Source: Brevibacterium sp. CBA3109 (GTDB lineage: Bacteria > Actinomycetota > Actinomycetes > Actinomycetales > Brevibacteriaceae). From it: a stretch of DNA of 64,000 nucleotides. The notes beneath the pieces were generated by a model. It did no database searches. It had not been told where the DNA came from and saw nothing but the letters and a program-made list of their open reading frames with translations. Both the position numbers and the translations under genes were made by a program. Each line of letters starts with the position of its first letter. The stretch's first letter is position 1. The DNA lies in assembly GCF_040256645.1 (NCBI RefSeq), contig NZ_CP158281.1, positions 2,914,001-2,978,000 on the forward strand, read 5' to 3'. Below, in pieces: positions 23,380-32,489 of the stretch.

Positions 23380-24209
23380 TTAGGACAGGGCGACGACGGC
23401 CCCGGCGGTGATGAGCAGGATGAAGTAACCCCACGCGTGGATGATCTCCGGGATCCTGGGCACGCGGCGACGCAGCAGCACGATCAGTGGGATCGCACCG
23501 ATGAGCAGGGCGAGCGCCGAGCGCAGGTCCACCGAGCCCACCATCCCCGGCACCGCGATGGAAGCATGGGTGGTGATCGTGACAAGGACCGCAGGGAGCA
23601 TGATCACCAAGGTCAGCGGGTTGGCCAGCGTGGTCGCCACGGTCATCGTCGCCCGGACCGGCGCATCATCGGCACCGTCATCACGCTGCCGCCGACGCCG
23701 AGGAACGACGCCAGGCCACCGATGGGAAATCCGAACAGGGCCGCGATGCCACTACCGACATCTCTGAGATTGTCATCGGCCCCGACCGCAGCACCGCTTG
23801 GGACCCTTGAGCGGATCTTCGGTCCACCTCGGCGGAAGAATCCGGGTCGGGCCAGCAGGTCGATGGCGGTCACGGCGATGTAGATGACGAACCCCCATTT
23901 CAGCAGCGCTTCGGGGGCGAATTTCGCGCAGAATGCGCCGAAGGCTCCACCTGCCGCCAGGACGATGAACAGCCTCCATTTCCCGGTGAGATGCGCCAGT
24001 GTTTCGCGCTTGGTCGAGACCGTAGAGACGACGGCGTTGACGAGCATGACCAGCGCCGAGGTGGCTGCGGCCACCCGTGCCGTGTCACTGCCGAGATCGG
24101 CGTGGACGAGGGTGATGATCGGGACGGTGACGAAGCCGCCGCCGAATCCGAACAGCACTGTGGCCAGTCCGACCAGAACGCCGACGAGCACCAACCCCAG
24201 AAATTCCAC
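23380..24209 (-). pseudogene. sulfite exporter TauE/SafE family permease, split by a frameshift
   Basis: Two adjacent frames make one TauE/SafE protein. 23643-24209 encodes the first half (GLATVLFGFGGGFVTVPII ... FLGVGGSVMTVPMMRRSG). 23380-23646 encodes the rest (TMTVATTLANPLTLVIMLP ... two more helices). They meet as GGGCGACGATGACC. One extra G in the GGG run near 23655 restores SGATMTVATTLANP in a single frame of about 277 residues, the normal family length. As it stands, the halves overlap by ATGA and might be made as two polypeptides. This could be a true lesion or a homopolymer error. Confidence 0.75.
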
Positions 24210-24394
24210 TTGTCCATCTCACCCCACAGACACCTCGGCGGGCAAGCCTTGTTCTCGGCATGAACGCACTCCAGCGTCCGGTCCTCAACATCGGAATCGT
24301 CGCCGACGGCGTTGAGAAGTCCGCATTTGTCCCTATCCTCGGTGCTCAGTCGATTGCCGGCAGCGATGACGACCCACCTCGGCGACCATGAGAC

Positions 24395-24424
24395 CATCTT
24401 GTATCCAAGATGGATCCAAGATAC
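24395..24424. promoter_or_regulatory. operator candidate upstream of the MFS-gntR unit
   Basis: CATCTTG-TATC-CAAGATG (24395-24412) is a 7-bp inverted repeat. ATCCAAGAT occurs twice directly (24403-24411 and 24414-24422), and GTATC/GATAC bracket the pair (24401-24405, 24420-24424). This lies 39 bp before the MFS start. It suits a GntR/FCD dimer site, and a gntR gene is next but one. Binding is inferred. Confidence 0.5.
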
Positions 24425-24462
24425 GTTGTGTGGGTATATTTCGCAGACCTTGGAAGGCGTCG

Positions 24463-25758
24463 ATGAAGACCCGCACGCGCGCACAGGCCAAACTGATCAC
24501 CGCGCAGCTGCTGTCCGGAGCCGGAATCGCATCCGGCTACGCGGTCGGCGGTCTGCTGGCCGAAGAGATCACGGGCAAGACCTCGATGGCGGGCATCGCC
24601 CAGATGAGCGTCATCCTCGGCGCAGGTCTCATCGCCTACCCCCTGGCAGTGCTGGCGGGCAAGGCCGGTCGACGCACCGCGCTGACCCTGGGATTCGGCA
24701 TCGGCGCCCTGGGTGCGACGGTCGTCCTCCTCGGCGTTGCGCTCCAGTTCCTGCCCCTGTTCATGGTGGGCATGATGATGTGCGGCTCCGCGACGGCCTC
24801 CGGCCTGCAGGCCCGCTATGCCGCGGTCGACCTCGTCGATCCCGCAAATGCCGGGCGGGCCATGTCACTGGTGGTGTGGGCGACGACGATCGGCTCCGTC
24901 CTCGGGCCCAGCTTCACGGCGCCGGGCGCACACCTCGGCGCGGCACTGGGCATGAACGAACTGGCCGGGCCCTACCTGATCTCGATGACCGCCTTCGGCC
25001 TGGCGACCCTGGTCGCGTCGACGCTGACCAGGAAGATCAAGCCAGGTGCCGCCGAGGCGACCGCTGAGTCCAGCGAGCCGAGGGACGAACCACCGACGAT
25101 GAAGCTGGTTCCGGCACTGCGTTTCGCACTGGCCCGCCCGGTGCCGCTGTTTGCGATGATCACGATCATCGCCGGCCAGATGATGATGACCAACGTCATG
25201 GTCATGACCCCTGTGCACATGGACCATCAGTCGTTCTCCCTCGGCGCGATCGGCATCGTCGTCAGCGTGCACATCGCAGGCATGTACGCGCTCTCCCCCG
25301 TGTTCGGGTGGATGGCCGATCGTTTTGGGCCGGGAACGGTGATCGCCGGTGGAGTCATCGTCTTCGCCACCTCGATCACCCTCGGCATCATCGATGCCGC
25401 GGCCGAAGTCTCGTCTATGGTCCTGTTGAGCACGGCGCTCATCCTCCTTGGTGTGGGCTGGTCGATGTTCCTCATCGGCGGGTCGGCACTGCTGACAGCC
25501 TCGGTGCCACAGCATGCGAAGGTCACCTTGCAGGGTGCATCGGACTCGGCGATGAACCTCGGCGGTGCCCTCATGGCAGCGATGGCCGGAACCGTGCTCG
25601 AGGCGGGAGGATTCCTGTGGATCAACATGATGGCCACCATCGTTCTCCTCATCGCCCTGGCATTCTCGATTCGAGCCGTTCCCCTGATGCGCTGGCCTGG
25701 CCGACGAGATCCGGTCGGCTCAGCAGAGCGCACTTCAGAGACATCTCAAGTACGGTGA
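24463..25758 (+). CDS. MFS transporter
   Basis: A 431-residue, 12-helix MFS permease. GYAVGGLLAEEITGKTSMAGIAQ, VLAGKAGRRTALTLGFGIGALGA (the loop motif) and GWMADRFGPGTVIAGG (its repeat in the second half) are clear. ATG 24463 (MKTRTRAQAK) is preferred, with GGAAGG upstream. It sits before a GntR regulator and an aldo/keto reductase, so it may move a substrate or product of that pathway. Confidence 0.85.
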   Translation: MKTRTRAQAKLITAQLLSGAGIASGYAVGGLLAEEITGKTSMAGIAQMSVILGAGLIAYPLAVLAGKAGRRTALTLGFGIGALGATVVLLGVALQFLPLFMVGMMMCGSATASGLQARYAAVDLVDPANAGRAMSLVVWATTIGSVLGPSFTAPGAHLGAALGMNELAGPYLISMTAFGLATLVASTLTRKIKPGAAEATAESSEPRDEPPTMKLVPALRFALARPVPLFAMITIIAGQMMMTNVMVMTPVHMDHQSFSLGAIGIVVSVHIAGMYALSPVFGWMADRFGPGTVIAGGVIVFATSITLGIIDAAAEVSSMVLLSTALILLGVGWSMFLIGGSALLTASVPQHAKVTLQGASDSAMNLGGALMAAMAGTVLEAGGFLWINMMATIVLLIALAFSIRAVPLMRWPGRRDPVGSAERTSETSQVR

Positions 25759-25806
25759 AGATCAGAACAGAAGGACACCTTCTGCACGGCAGATGAGGAG
25801 AAGACG

Positions 25807-26502
25807 GTGGCGACGAGCAGCAGCGGCAGCACCAGCGCAGCCGAGCGCGCCTATCAGCTCATCCGCACCCAGATCCTCAACGGCACCCACCAACCGGGAA
25901 CCATGCTGGGCGAAACCGGTCTGGCGGCCGATCTCGCGGTCAGCCGTACACCGGTGCGGGTGGCTCTTGCTCGCCTGCAGGACGAGGGGTGGATTCTCAT
26001 CTACCCCAAGCGAGGAGCCATCGTCCAGGGAGTCGATGTGCGCACCGTCGCCGAACTCGCCGACGCCCGCTTCGTGTTGGAGACGACAGCGGTCGACCGG
26101 GCCCCGGATGCGCCGCGGCAGAAACTGGCCGACGCCCTCGAGCGCTCGATCGCGGCGCAGCGAGAGGCCTTCGATTCAGGAGACGTCGCCGGGTTCATCG
26201 ACCTGACGCTTGAGTTCCATCGCGGCTTCGTCGAGGCCGGCGACAACCAGGTGATGCTGGAACTCTATTCGCAGCTCTCCGACCGGCACCGTTTCATCCT
26301 CTTCGCTTCGGGTGAGCGGCTCCTCGACCGGTGCGAAGAGATCATCGCCGAGCACGCCTTGCTGGTCAAGCACCTGCGCACGGGCGACTCCGCCGGATTC
26401 GCAGACATCCTGCGCGGACACCTCGCGGAGAACGCACCGCCGACAGCAACCTCGGCGAGGGCATCGGCAGCATTCGAATCGACGCTGCTCCGGCGGGGGT
26501 AA
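25807..26502 (+). CDS. GntR family regulator, FCD subfamily
   Basis: A 231-residue regulator. The N-terminal winged helix is AYQLIRTQILNGTHQPGTML-GETGLAADLAVSRTPVRVALARLQDEGW. The C-terminal all-helical FCD ligand domain has metal-ligand-like positions (D in FIDLTLEFHRGFVEAG, H in ADILRGHL). GTG start at 25807 with GAGGAGA upstream. It follows the MFS gene by 48 bp and likely controls it through the repeats at 24395-24424. Confidence 0.88.
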   Translation: MATSSSGSTSAAERAYQLIRTQILNGTHQPGTMLGETGLAADLAVSRTPVRVALARLQDEGWILIYPKRGAIVQGVDVRTVAELADARFVLETTAVDRAPDAPRQKLADALERSIAAQREAFDSGDVAGFIDLTLEFHRGFVEAGDNQVMLELYSQLSDRHRFILFASGERLLDRCEEIIAEHALLVKHLRTGDSAGFADILRGHLAENAPPTATSARASAAFESTLLRRG

Positions 26503-26591
26503 GGCTCGATCACCTCGTGAGCGCCCGGATGCACAATCATCGTCTTTTCACGCAATTCGCCGATTCCCCTTCCCAAGCACAGCCACGCGAG

Positions 26592-26597
26592 TAGGCT
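26592..26597 (+). promoter_or_regulatory. putative -10 (TAGGCT) of the aldo/keto reductase gene
   Basis: TAGGCT lies six nt before the ATG at 26604, with no Shine-Dalgarno, fitting leaderless initiation. It implies a promoter separate from the MFS-gntR unit. Confidence 0.45.
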
Positions 26598-26603
26598 GGG
26601 TCC

Positions 26604-27611
26604 ATGGAACACAGATATCTTGGAAACAGCGGCCTGAAGATCTCGGAGATCACCTACGGAAACTGGCTCACGCACGGTTCCCAGGTAGAGAACGAGACCG
26701 CGACGAAGTGCGTTCATGCGGCTCTCGATGCCGGCATCTCGACCTTCGACACCGCGGACGTGTACGCGAACACCGTGGCCGAGCAGGTCCTCGGCGATGC
26801 GCTCAAGGGACAGCGGCGCGAATCCCTGGAGATCTTCACCAAGGTCTATTTCCCGACCGGCCCCAAGGGTCACAACGACACGGGTCTGTCCCGCAAACAC
26901 ATCATGGAGTCGATCAACGGCTCCCTGTCCCGGTTGGGCACCGACTACGTCGACCTCTATCAGGCGCATCGCTACGACTACGAGACCCCACTGGAAGAGA
27001 CCATGCAGGCGTTCGCGGATCTCGTCCGCGCCGGCAAGGCCCTCTACATCGGAGTCAGCGAATGGAACGCCGATCAGCTGCGTGCCGCGCACTATCTGGC
27101 CCGCGACCTGGGCATCCAGCTCGTGTCGAACCAGCCCCAGTACAACATGCTCTGGCGCGTCATCGAATCCGAGGTCGTCCCGGCCTCCAAAGAGCTCGGG
27201 ATCTCCCAGGTCGTGTGGTCCCCGATCGCCCAAGGTGTGCTCACCGGCAAATACAAGCCCGGTCAGCCTGCCCCCGCCGGATCACGTGCCACCGATGAGA
27301 AGGGCGGCAAGGACATGATCACCGGCCGCTATCTCGACGATGAGACGCTCAACGCCGTCGCCAAGCTCGAACCGATCGCAGCAGACCTCGGACTGACGAT
27401 GGCCCAGCTCGCAATCGCCTGGGTGCTTGCCAACGACAATGTGGCCACCGCGCTCGTCGGGGCATCGCGCCCAGAGCAGGTGGAGTCGAACGTCGCCGCG
27501 TCCGGTGTGAAGCTCGACGCCGAGGTGCTCGCCCGCATCGATGATGCCCTCGGTGATCTGCCCGAAACGGATCCGTCGAAGACGAAATCCCCACCGACCC
27601 GGGTCGTGTGA
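26604..27611 (+). CDS. aldo/keto reductase (Kv-beta/YajO-like)
   Basis: A 335-residue (alpha/beta)8 NADPH-dependent reductase. It shows MEHRYLGNSGLKISEITYGNW, FDTADVYANTVAEQVLG (catalytic Asp/Tyr), the Lys in IFTKVYFP, the His in YQAHRYDYETPLEET, and the NADPH-binding VVWSPIAQGVLTGKY and ALVGASRPEQVESN. This length and motif set match the potassium-channel-beta-like AKR branch. The natural substrate is unknown. Confidence 0.9.
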   Translation: MEHRYLGNSGLKISEITYGNWLTHGSQVENETATKCVHAALDAGISTFDTADVYANTVAEQVLGDALKGQRRESLEIFTKVYFPTGPKGHNDTGLSRKHIMESINGSLSRLGTDYVDLYQAHRYDYETPLEETMQAFADLVRAGKALYIGVSEWNADQLRAAHYLARDLGIQLVSNQPQYNMLWRVIESEVVPASKELGISQVVWSPIAQGVLTGKYKPGQPAPAGSRATDEKGGKDMITGRYLDDETLNAVAKLEPIAADLGLTMAQLAIAWVLANDNVATALVGASRPEQVESNVAASGVKLDAEVLARIDDALGDLPETDPSKTKSPPTRVV

Positions 27612-27647
27612 TCGGATAGGTGCCTCGGCCGCTGGTTGCTTCAGCTG

Positions 27648-28001
27648 CTAGTCGCCGAGGCTGGTCACGGTGACGGCTTCGGCCGGTTCGACGATGCGCA
27701 ACGACGCAACAGCGCTCAACACTCCCGCCACCAGGACGGGACCCGCAAGCGTCGCTGCAACACTCGACGCTGAGTCATAGGTATACGATGATGGTCCGCC
27801 GACCACCATGACGAAGACGACGAATCCGAGAAGTGCGGAGACGGCACCGAGGGCGAAGAAGAAGGCAGTTGCGCTCACTCGCCCGAACAATGCGCGAAGG
27901 CAGAGACGAAATACGGCATCGGCCGGTAGACCGATGACCAGGCCCAACAGGGCACCAGGCAACGCGAAGAACAGCGAATAGTCGAAGCCAGTCAGCACCA
28001 C
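27648..28001 (-). CDS. small membrane protein of unknown function
   Basis: A 117-residue protein with three hydrophobic segments (LFFALPGALLGLVIGLP, TAFFFALGAVSALLGFVVFVMVV, TLAGPVLVAGVLSAVASL) and no recognised motif. Convergent with the AKR gene. Base composition is like the neighbours, so it is probably a real gene. Confidence 0.5.
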   Translation of the reverse strand: MVLTGFDYSLFFALPGALLGLVIGLPADAVFRLCLRALFGRVSATAFFFALGAVSALLGFVVFVMVVGGPSSYTYDSASSVAATLAGPVLVAGVLSAVASLRIVEPAEAVTVTSLGD

Positions 28002-28481
28002 GAACCCAGAACGAGCCCCATCGGCCTAAGGTCACCCCCTTCACCCTTTCGACATCTGCAACCTACCCTGTTACTACGATTGGTGCATCCCAGCCCTGTG
28101 CTCGGCCCGCTCAGGTGCAAGCTCCCGAGCCCGGGCGGGAGCCAGGATTTCGATGTGGTCAGCCAACTGCAGCTGTCGGCCACCTCGACGGGGAACACCC
28201 TCTTTGCCGAGTGGATGGACGAGAGCGTCACCGTCATCGCCGACCCCGACAGCAACCACATCCGTGTCTCACCCGGCAACTGAGGCCAACCGATCCTCTC
28301 CGCGACCTCTCCCTGACACCCCGGTCTTGCCCTCTGCCGATACCCTGACCCTAGAGTCCGATCCGACGGAGAGTAGACTCGCACGGCGCGGTTGAGCCCA
28401 CACACAGTGCGGACTGACGGATATGCACTGCCGCCGACTGTGCCGGTGTGAGCAGAAGTTGAGGAGAAAGAAGGCATTTCA
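28002..28481. other. 480-bp intergenic region, no confident gene
   Basis: A short TTG-started plus-strand frame (28080-28283, 67 codons, ending QLSATSTGNTLFAEWMDESV-TVIADPDSNHIRVSPGN) looks protein-like, but it has no ribosome-binding site and no recognised family; it could be a gene remnant. A TTGCCC...TAGAGT pair near 28326-28356 (19-bp spacing) may be the promoter of the downstream DHA2 transporter. Confidence 0.35.
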
Positions 28482-29909
28482 GTGACACAAGAGGACAGTG
28501 AGCAGTACACAACGGGCGACGGCAAGCCGATCAACCGGAATGTGGTTCTTGCGGTCCTCGTCTCCGGTGCCTTCGTCATCATCCTCAACCAGACTCTGCT
28601 CAATACTGCACTGCCCGCATTCATGCAGTCCTTCGACATCTCGGCGAGCGCTGCGCAGTGGGTGACGACGAGCTTCATGCTGGTCAACGGCATCATGATT
28701 CCGATCACGGCCTTCCTGATCCAGAAGTTCACGACGCGAGGGCTGTTCCTCACCGCGATGGTGCTCTTCATCGTCGGCACACTCGTCTGTGCGCTGGCAC
28801 CTACCTATCCGGTCCTTCTCCTGGGACGAGTGATCCAAGCGTCGAGCGGCGGCATCATCATGCCGCTGATGCAGACCATTCTCTTCGCGATCTTCCCGGT
28901 GGAGAAGCGCGGTACTGCGATGGGCACGTTCGGTCTCGTCATCGCCTTCGCCCCGGCTATCGGCCCGAGCCTCTCCGGCTGGATCGTCGATCATCTGCCG
29001 TGGGAGACCCTCTTCTACATGATGCTGCCGATCGCGATCATCGACTTCATCTTCGCCTACTTCATCCTCAAGAACGTCACCGAACGCACCTACCCCAAGC
29101 TCGACGTTCTCTCGATCATCCTCTCGACATTCGGCTTCGGCGGGCTGCTCTTCGGCTTCGGCACCGCCGGCGATGCAGGCTGGCTGAGTCTCGAGGTCCT
29201 CATTCCGCTGGTCGTCGGCGTGGTCTCACTGGCCATCTTCGTACCGCGCCAGCTCAGGTTGGAGCAGCCGATGCTCGAGTTCCGGGTGCTCCGCTACCGC
29301 ATGTTCACCCTCAACACTGCCCTGGGCATGTGCGTGTTCATCGTCATGATCGGCGGCATGATGATCCTGCCGCTCTACATGCAGAACATGAATGACTTCT
29401 CCGCCATGGAATCCGGTCTCGTGCTTCTGCCCGGTGCGGCAGTCATGGGACTGATGTCACCGGTCACCGGGCGAATCTTCGACGCCGTCGGCGCCAGGTG
29501 GCTCGCGGTCGCCGGGTTCACTCTGCTCACCGTCACCACGTTCCTGTTCGCCGGATTGAAGTCAGACACCACGTTCCACTACCTCGCGATCATCAATACG
29601 ATCCGCATGTTCGGTGTGGCCATGGTGATGATGCCAGTCACGACGGCAGCACTCAATCAGCTGCCGCAGCGCCTCATCCCCCACGGCACAGCACTCAACA
29701 ACACCTTCCGGCAGATCGCTGCCTCGGTGGGTACCGCTGTCCTGGTCACCATCATGGTCTCCACAACACGCGACCCCGAAGTCTACGGAGTCGAAGGGCT
29801 GGTCCACGGCGCCAACATCGCCTTCTTCGTTGCCGCGGTCATCGGCATATTCGGTGTCATCGGGTCCTTCTTCATCAAGAACTCGCACGGACAGAACACT
29901 CCTGGCTGA
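28482..29909 (+). CDS. DHA2 family MFS multidrug-type transporter
   Basis: A 475-residue MFS protein of the EmrB/QacA (14-helix) type. ALPAFMQSFDISASAAQWVTTSFMLVNGIMIP at the N-terminus, GRVIQASSGGIIMPLMQT, and the motif-C helix TFGLVIAFAPAIGPSLSGWIVDHLPWETLF are hallmarks. Drug/proton antiport is the family role; the substrate is unknown. GTG start at 28482, with GAGGAGAAAGAAGG somewhat distant upstream. Confidence 0.87.
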   Translation: MTQEDSEQYTTGDGKPINRNVVLAVLVSGAFVIILNQTLLNTALPAFMQSFDISASAAQWVTTSFMLVNGIMIPITAFLIQKFTTRGLFLTAMVLFIVGTLVCALAPTYPVLLLGRVIQASSGGIIMPLMQTILFAIFPVEKRGTAMGTFGLVIAFAPAIGPSLSGWIVDHLPWETLFYMMLPIAIIDFIFAYFILKNVTERTYPKLDVLSIILSTFGFGGLLFGFGTAGDAGWLSLEVLIPLVVGVVSLAIFVPRQLRLEQPMLEFRVLRYRMFTLNTALGMCVFIVMIGGMMILPLYMQNMNDFSAMESGLVLLPGAAVMGLMSPVTGRIFDAVGARWLAVAGFTLLTVTTFLFAGLKSDTTFHYLAIINTIRMFGVAMVMMPVTTAALNQLPQRLIPHGTALNNTFRQIAASVGTAVLVTIMVSTTRDPEVYGVEGLVHGANIAFFVAAVIGIFGVIGSFFIKNSHGQNTPG

Positions 29910-30070
29910 ACCTGACCACGCTCCGCCACATGACCTCCGGGCCGATGACGCATCTTCAGCGCGTCGTTCAGAAACACCCCCATGATCGTGACGGACAGGT
30001 CTAGCAGCTGTGGGGTGCTGACCGGACTGGACGAGACCAGCCCACGAACTCATCGCAAGCGCCGCAGCGC

Positions 30071-31276
30071 CTAGCGCGAGCGCCGCAGGATTCGCAGCAT
30101 CCAGGAGAAGACTCCGGCTGACAGCAGCAGAATGGCGCAGACGAGGAATGTTGCGGAGTCGCCGAGATAGGTGAAGCCGAGTCCGCCGAGGACTCCTGCG
30201 ATGGCCAGTCCGATATCGAAATTCATGTTCCAGGCCACGCTGGCCTTCGCCGGTGTGCTGACGTTGGAGAAGGCCATCACCAGGCTCGCCGACTGCAACG
30301 TGCCCAGCCCGAGTCCGATGATCGTCATCGCGAGGAAGAGCAGTCCGTCGTCGACGACGACAGTGACGACCAATCCGGAGACGGCCAGAACGATGCCCAG
30401 AAGATTGAGTGCGAAGGGCGAGAAACGGTCGGCGATGGCACCGGCAACGAACCGGCCGATCACGGCCGAGACCTGCATCGTGCCGATGAACAGTGCGGCA
30501 CCGGCGACGTCTTCGCCCGGCCCGAACCCGACAATGAGGCCGAAGACGATCATGCCGACGAGGAATGGAGAGAGCATGACGATCAGGCTCAGCACCTCTC
30601 CGATCGTCCGGCCTGTCCGGCCCCGGGACCGGCGTTCGGTTCCACCCGTGCGGACGACAGCCCCCGAATCGTCAGCGGGGTCGTGCTCAGGCATGCTCTC
30701 TCGCCCAGGAAGATACTTCACAACGGTCGGCACTGCCAGGAGCAGTGAGACGCACACGATCGTCCGGAAGGTCCACACGGGAACCGTGCCGACCAGCCAC
30801 AGTCCAAGCGGCGCGCCGACCGCGGCCGCCAAGGAGGTGATCCCACCAAAGACCCCCAACGCCTTGCCGATTCGGCCCGGGGAGGTCGTAGCCGGCACAG
30901 CGGCATTGGCCAGCACGACGAAGAGCCCGAAGCCCACTCCCCCACACAGCCCAGCCAGCACAAGACCAAGCAGCGGGGCAGGCACAACCAGACCGAGGAT
31001 CTGGCCCGACAGCTGCAGCCCGAGGGCGAAGAACAGAGCCCCCTTGAGCCCGAGCGCCTGGCCGACCCATGGAGCGAAGGGCTGGGCTGCAATGACGCCG
31101 ACCATCATGGTCGTCAGCACCGATCCGCCAGTGACTGCGGAGAGTCCGTGGACAGCGGCGATCGAGACCATTGTCGAATAGCTGAAGAAGAACGCCGAGA
31201 ATCCGAACATCGCCGTCCACACAAGTCCCAGCAGCGCCGGCGTGAACGTCGTTGTTTCGGACCTATCGGAGCTCAT
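30071..31276 (-). CDS. MFS transporter
   Basis: A 401-residue MFS permease with about 12 helices and a basic central loop (RRSRGRTGRT). VGQALGLKGALFFALGLQLSGQ and GAIADRFSPFALNLLGIVLAVSG are the loop-2/3 positions of each half. ATG 31276 is preceded by TAAGGT at six nt, a leaderless arrangement. No substrate clue from the neighbours. Confidence 0.8.
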   Translation of the reverse strand: MSSDRSETTTFTPALLGLVWTAMFGFSAFFFSYSTMVSIAAVHGLSAVTGGSVLTTMMVGVIAAQPFAPWVGQALGLKGALFFALGLQLSGQILGLVVPAPLLGLVLAGLCGGVGFGLFVVLANAAVPATTSPGRIGKALGVFGGITSLAAAVGAPLGLWLVGTVPVWTFRTIVCVSLLLAVPTVVKYLPGRESMPEHDPADDSGAVVRTGGTERRSRGRTGRTIGEVLSLIVMLSPFLVGMIVFGLIVGFGPGEDVAGAALFIGTMQVSAVIGRFVAGAIADRFSPFALNLLGIVLAVSGLVVTVVVDDGLLFLAMTIIGLGLGTLQSASLVMAFSNVSTPAKASVAWNMNFDIGLAIAGVLGGLGFTYLGDSATFLVCAILLLSAGVFSWMLRILRRSR

Positions 31277-31282
31277 GATGTG

Positions 31283-31288
31283 ACCTTA
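31283..31288 (-). promoter_or_regulatory. putative -10 (TAAGGT) of the MFS gene
   Basis: TAAGGT lies six nt before ATG 31276 on the minus strand; no Shine-Dalgarno is present. Confidence 0.4.
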
Positions 31289-31323
31289 CGACACTCAGCG
31301 GCCCAGTCCGAAGTCCTGCCATC

Positions 31324-32265
31324 TCAGTCCGAAGTCTGGGATCTTTCGATCTCAGCGTCGAGCTCTGCACCGAAGATGAGAGCCAGATTCACCATCCACA
31401 GCCAGACGAACCCGACGATCACACCGCCGATAGCGCCATAGGCTGCGTTGTAGTTGTCGAAGTTGTTGATGTAGACGACGAATCCCAAAGAGACGATGAC
31501 CAGCATGATGAGCGCAACGAACGCTCCGATGCTCGACCAGCGGAACTTCGCCTTCTTCACGTTCGGGGTCGCGAAGTAGAGAAGGGCGATCATCAGCATG
31601 ACGAAGACGATCACCACCGGCCACCTGGCCACACTCCAGATCATCACTGCCACCGGCCCCAGTCCGACCAGACGGCCGAGCGACTCCGCGATGGGGCCGG
31701 AGACCACGAGCAGCAGACCGAGTGCCGCCATGAGGAGCAGCAGCACCAGGGTGATGAGCAGCATCATCGGTTTGAGCTTCCAGAAGGGTCGGCTCTCCTG
31801 CACCGCATAGGCTCTGTTCGCCGCCCGCCCGAAGGCACCGACGTACTTCGACGACGACCAGATCGCGATGATGACGCCGACGATGAGCGTGAGACCAGCC
31901 GCCGGCGTCGACACCAGCTCGGTCACGATCGGACGAATCGCCTCGGATGCCTCGGAGGACAGGTCCGAGGCCAGAGCCAGGACCGCCTCGGTGGTGGACT
32001 TCGCCTCCCCGATCACACCGAGCATCGACACGAGGGCCAGGGTTGCCGGTGCCATCGACAGAAGCGCGTAGAACGCCAGGCCCGCGGCCAGATCAAGCCC
32101 CTCGTCATTGACCACGTGACGGATTGTGTTGGCCAGGATGCGCCCTTTGCCTCGCTGCTTCGTCCGTCCCGGAGCTCGCATACGCTCGCCCAGCATTTGG
32201 TCGCGGGTCGACGACGCGTCGACGTCGGTGAGTGGTTCGGCGCGAGCGGGGATATTCTCTGCCAT
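31324..32265 (-). CDS. YihY/BrkB family inner membrane protein
   Basis: A 313-residue protein with about six helices. Family segments are NDEGLDLAAGLAFYALLSMAPATLALV, IIAIWSSSKYVGAFGRAANRAYAV, and the C-terminal NNFDNYNAAYGAIGGVIVGFVWLWMVNLALIFGAELDAEIERS. YihY proteins (once called RNase BN or BrkB) are membrane proteins of uncertain transport function. ATG 32265 is chosen: AGGAG precedes it, and the upstream frame runs through an 8-bp repeat. Confidence 0.88.
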   Translation of the reverse strand: MAENIPARAEPLTDVDASSTRDQMLGERMRAPGRTKQRGKGRILANTIRHVVNDEGLDLAAGLAFYALLSMAPATLALVSMLGVIGEAKSTTEAVLALASDLSSEASEAIRPIVTELVSTPAAGLTLIVGVIIAIWSSSKYVGAFGRAANRAYAVQESRPFWKLKPMMLLITLVLLLLMAALGLLLVVSGPIAESLGRLVGLGPVAVMIWSVARWPVVIVFVMLMIALLYFATPNVKKAKFRWSSIGAFVALIMLVIVSLGFVVYINNFDNYNAAYGAIGGVIVGFVWLWMVNLALIFGAELDAEIERSQTSD

Positions 32266-32299
32266 CACTGTTCTCCTGGATAGTCTGCTCGGCTGCTCT

Positions 32300-32331
32300 G
32301 GGCTGCTGGGCTGCTGGGCTGCTGAGCTGCT
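32300..32331. repeat. 8-bp tandem repeat (GGGCTGCT)4 in the yihY leader
   Basis: Three perfect units and one variant (GAGCTGCT) lie 35-66 bp upstream of the yihY start. The unit length is not a multiple of three and the site is non-coding with the chosen start, so slippage would change leader or promoter spacing. Confidence 0.65.
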
Positions 32332-32489
32332 GGGGATAGTGCAGTACGTGCACATCGTAACCGTTCACGGGGTTCGTCTGGCCCGGTGACACCGCCACAG
32401 GGTTCTCCCATGCCAGTGCCGCTGGAAAGCGATCCGATAGTTGTACTGTGGATCCATGGTGACAACAGCGGAAGCCGTGCTGACGAGTC

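Noticed and set aside
28080-28283. 67-codon TTG-started frame
   Set aside because: Protein-like composition, but no start signals and no recognised family; mentioned only within the intergenic entry.
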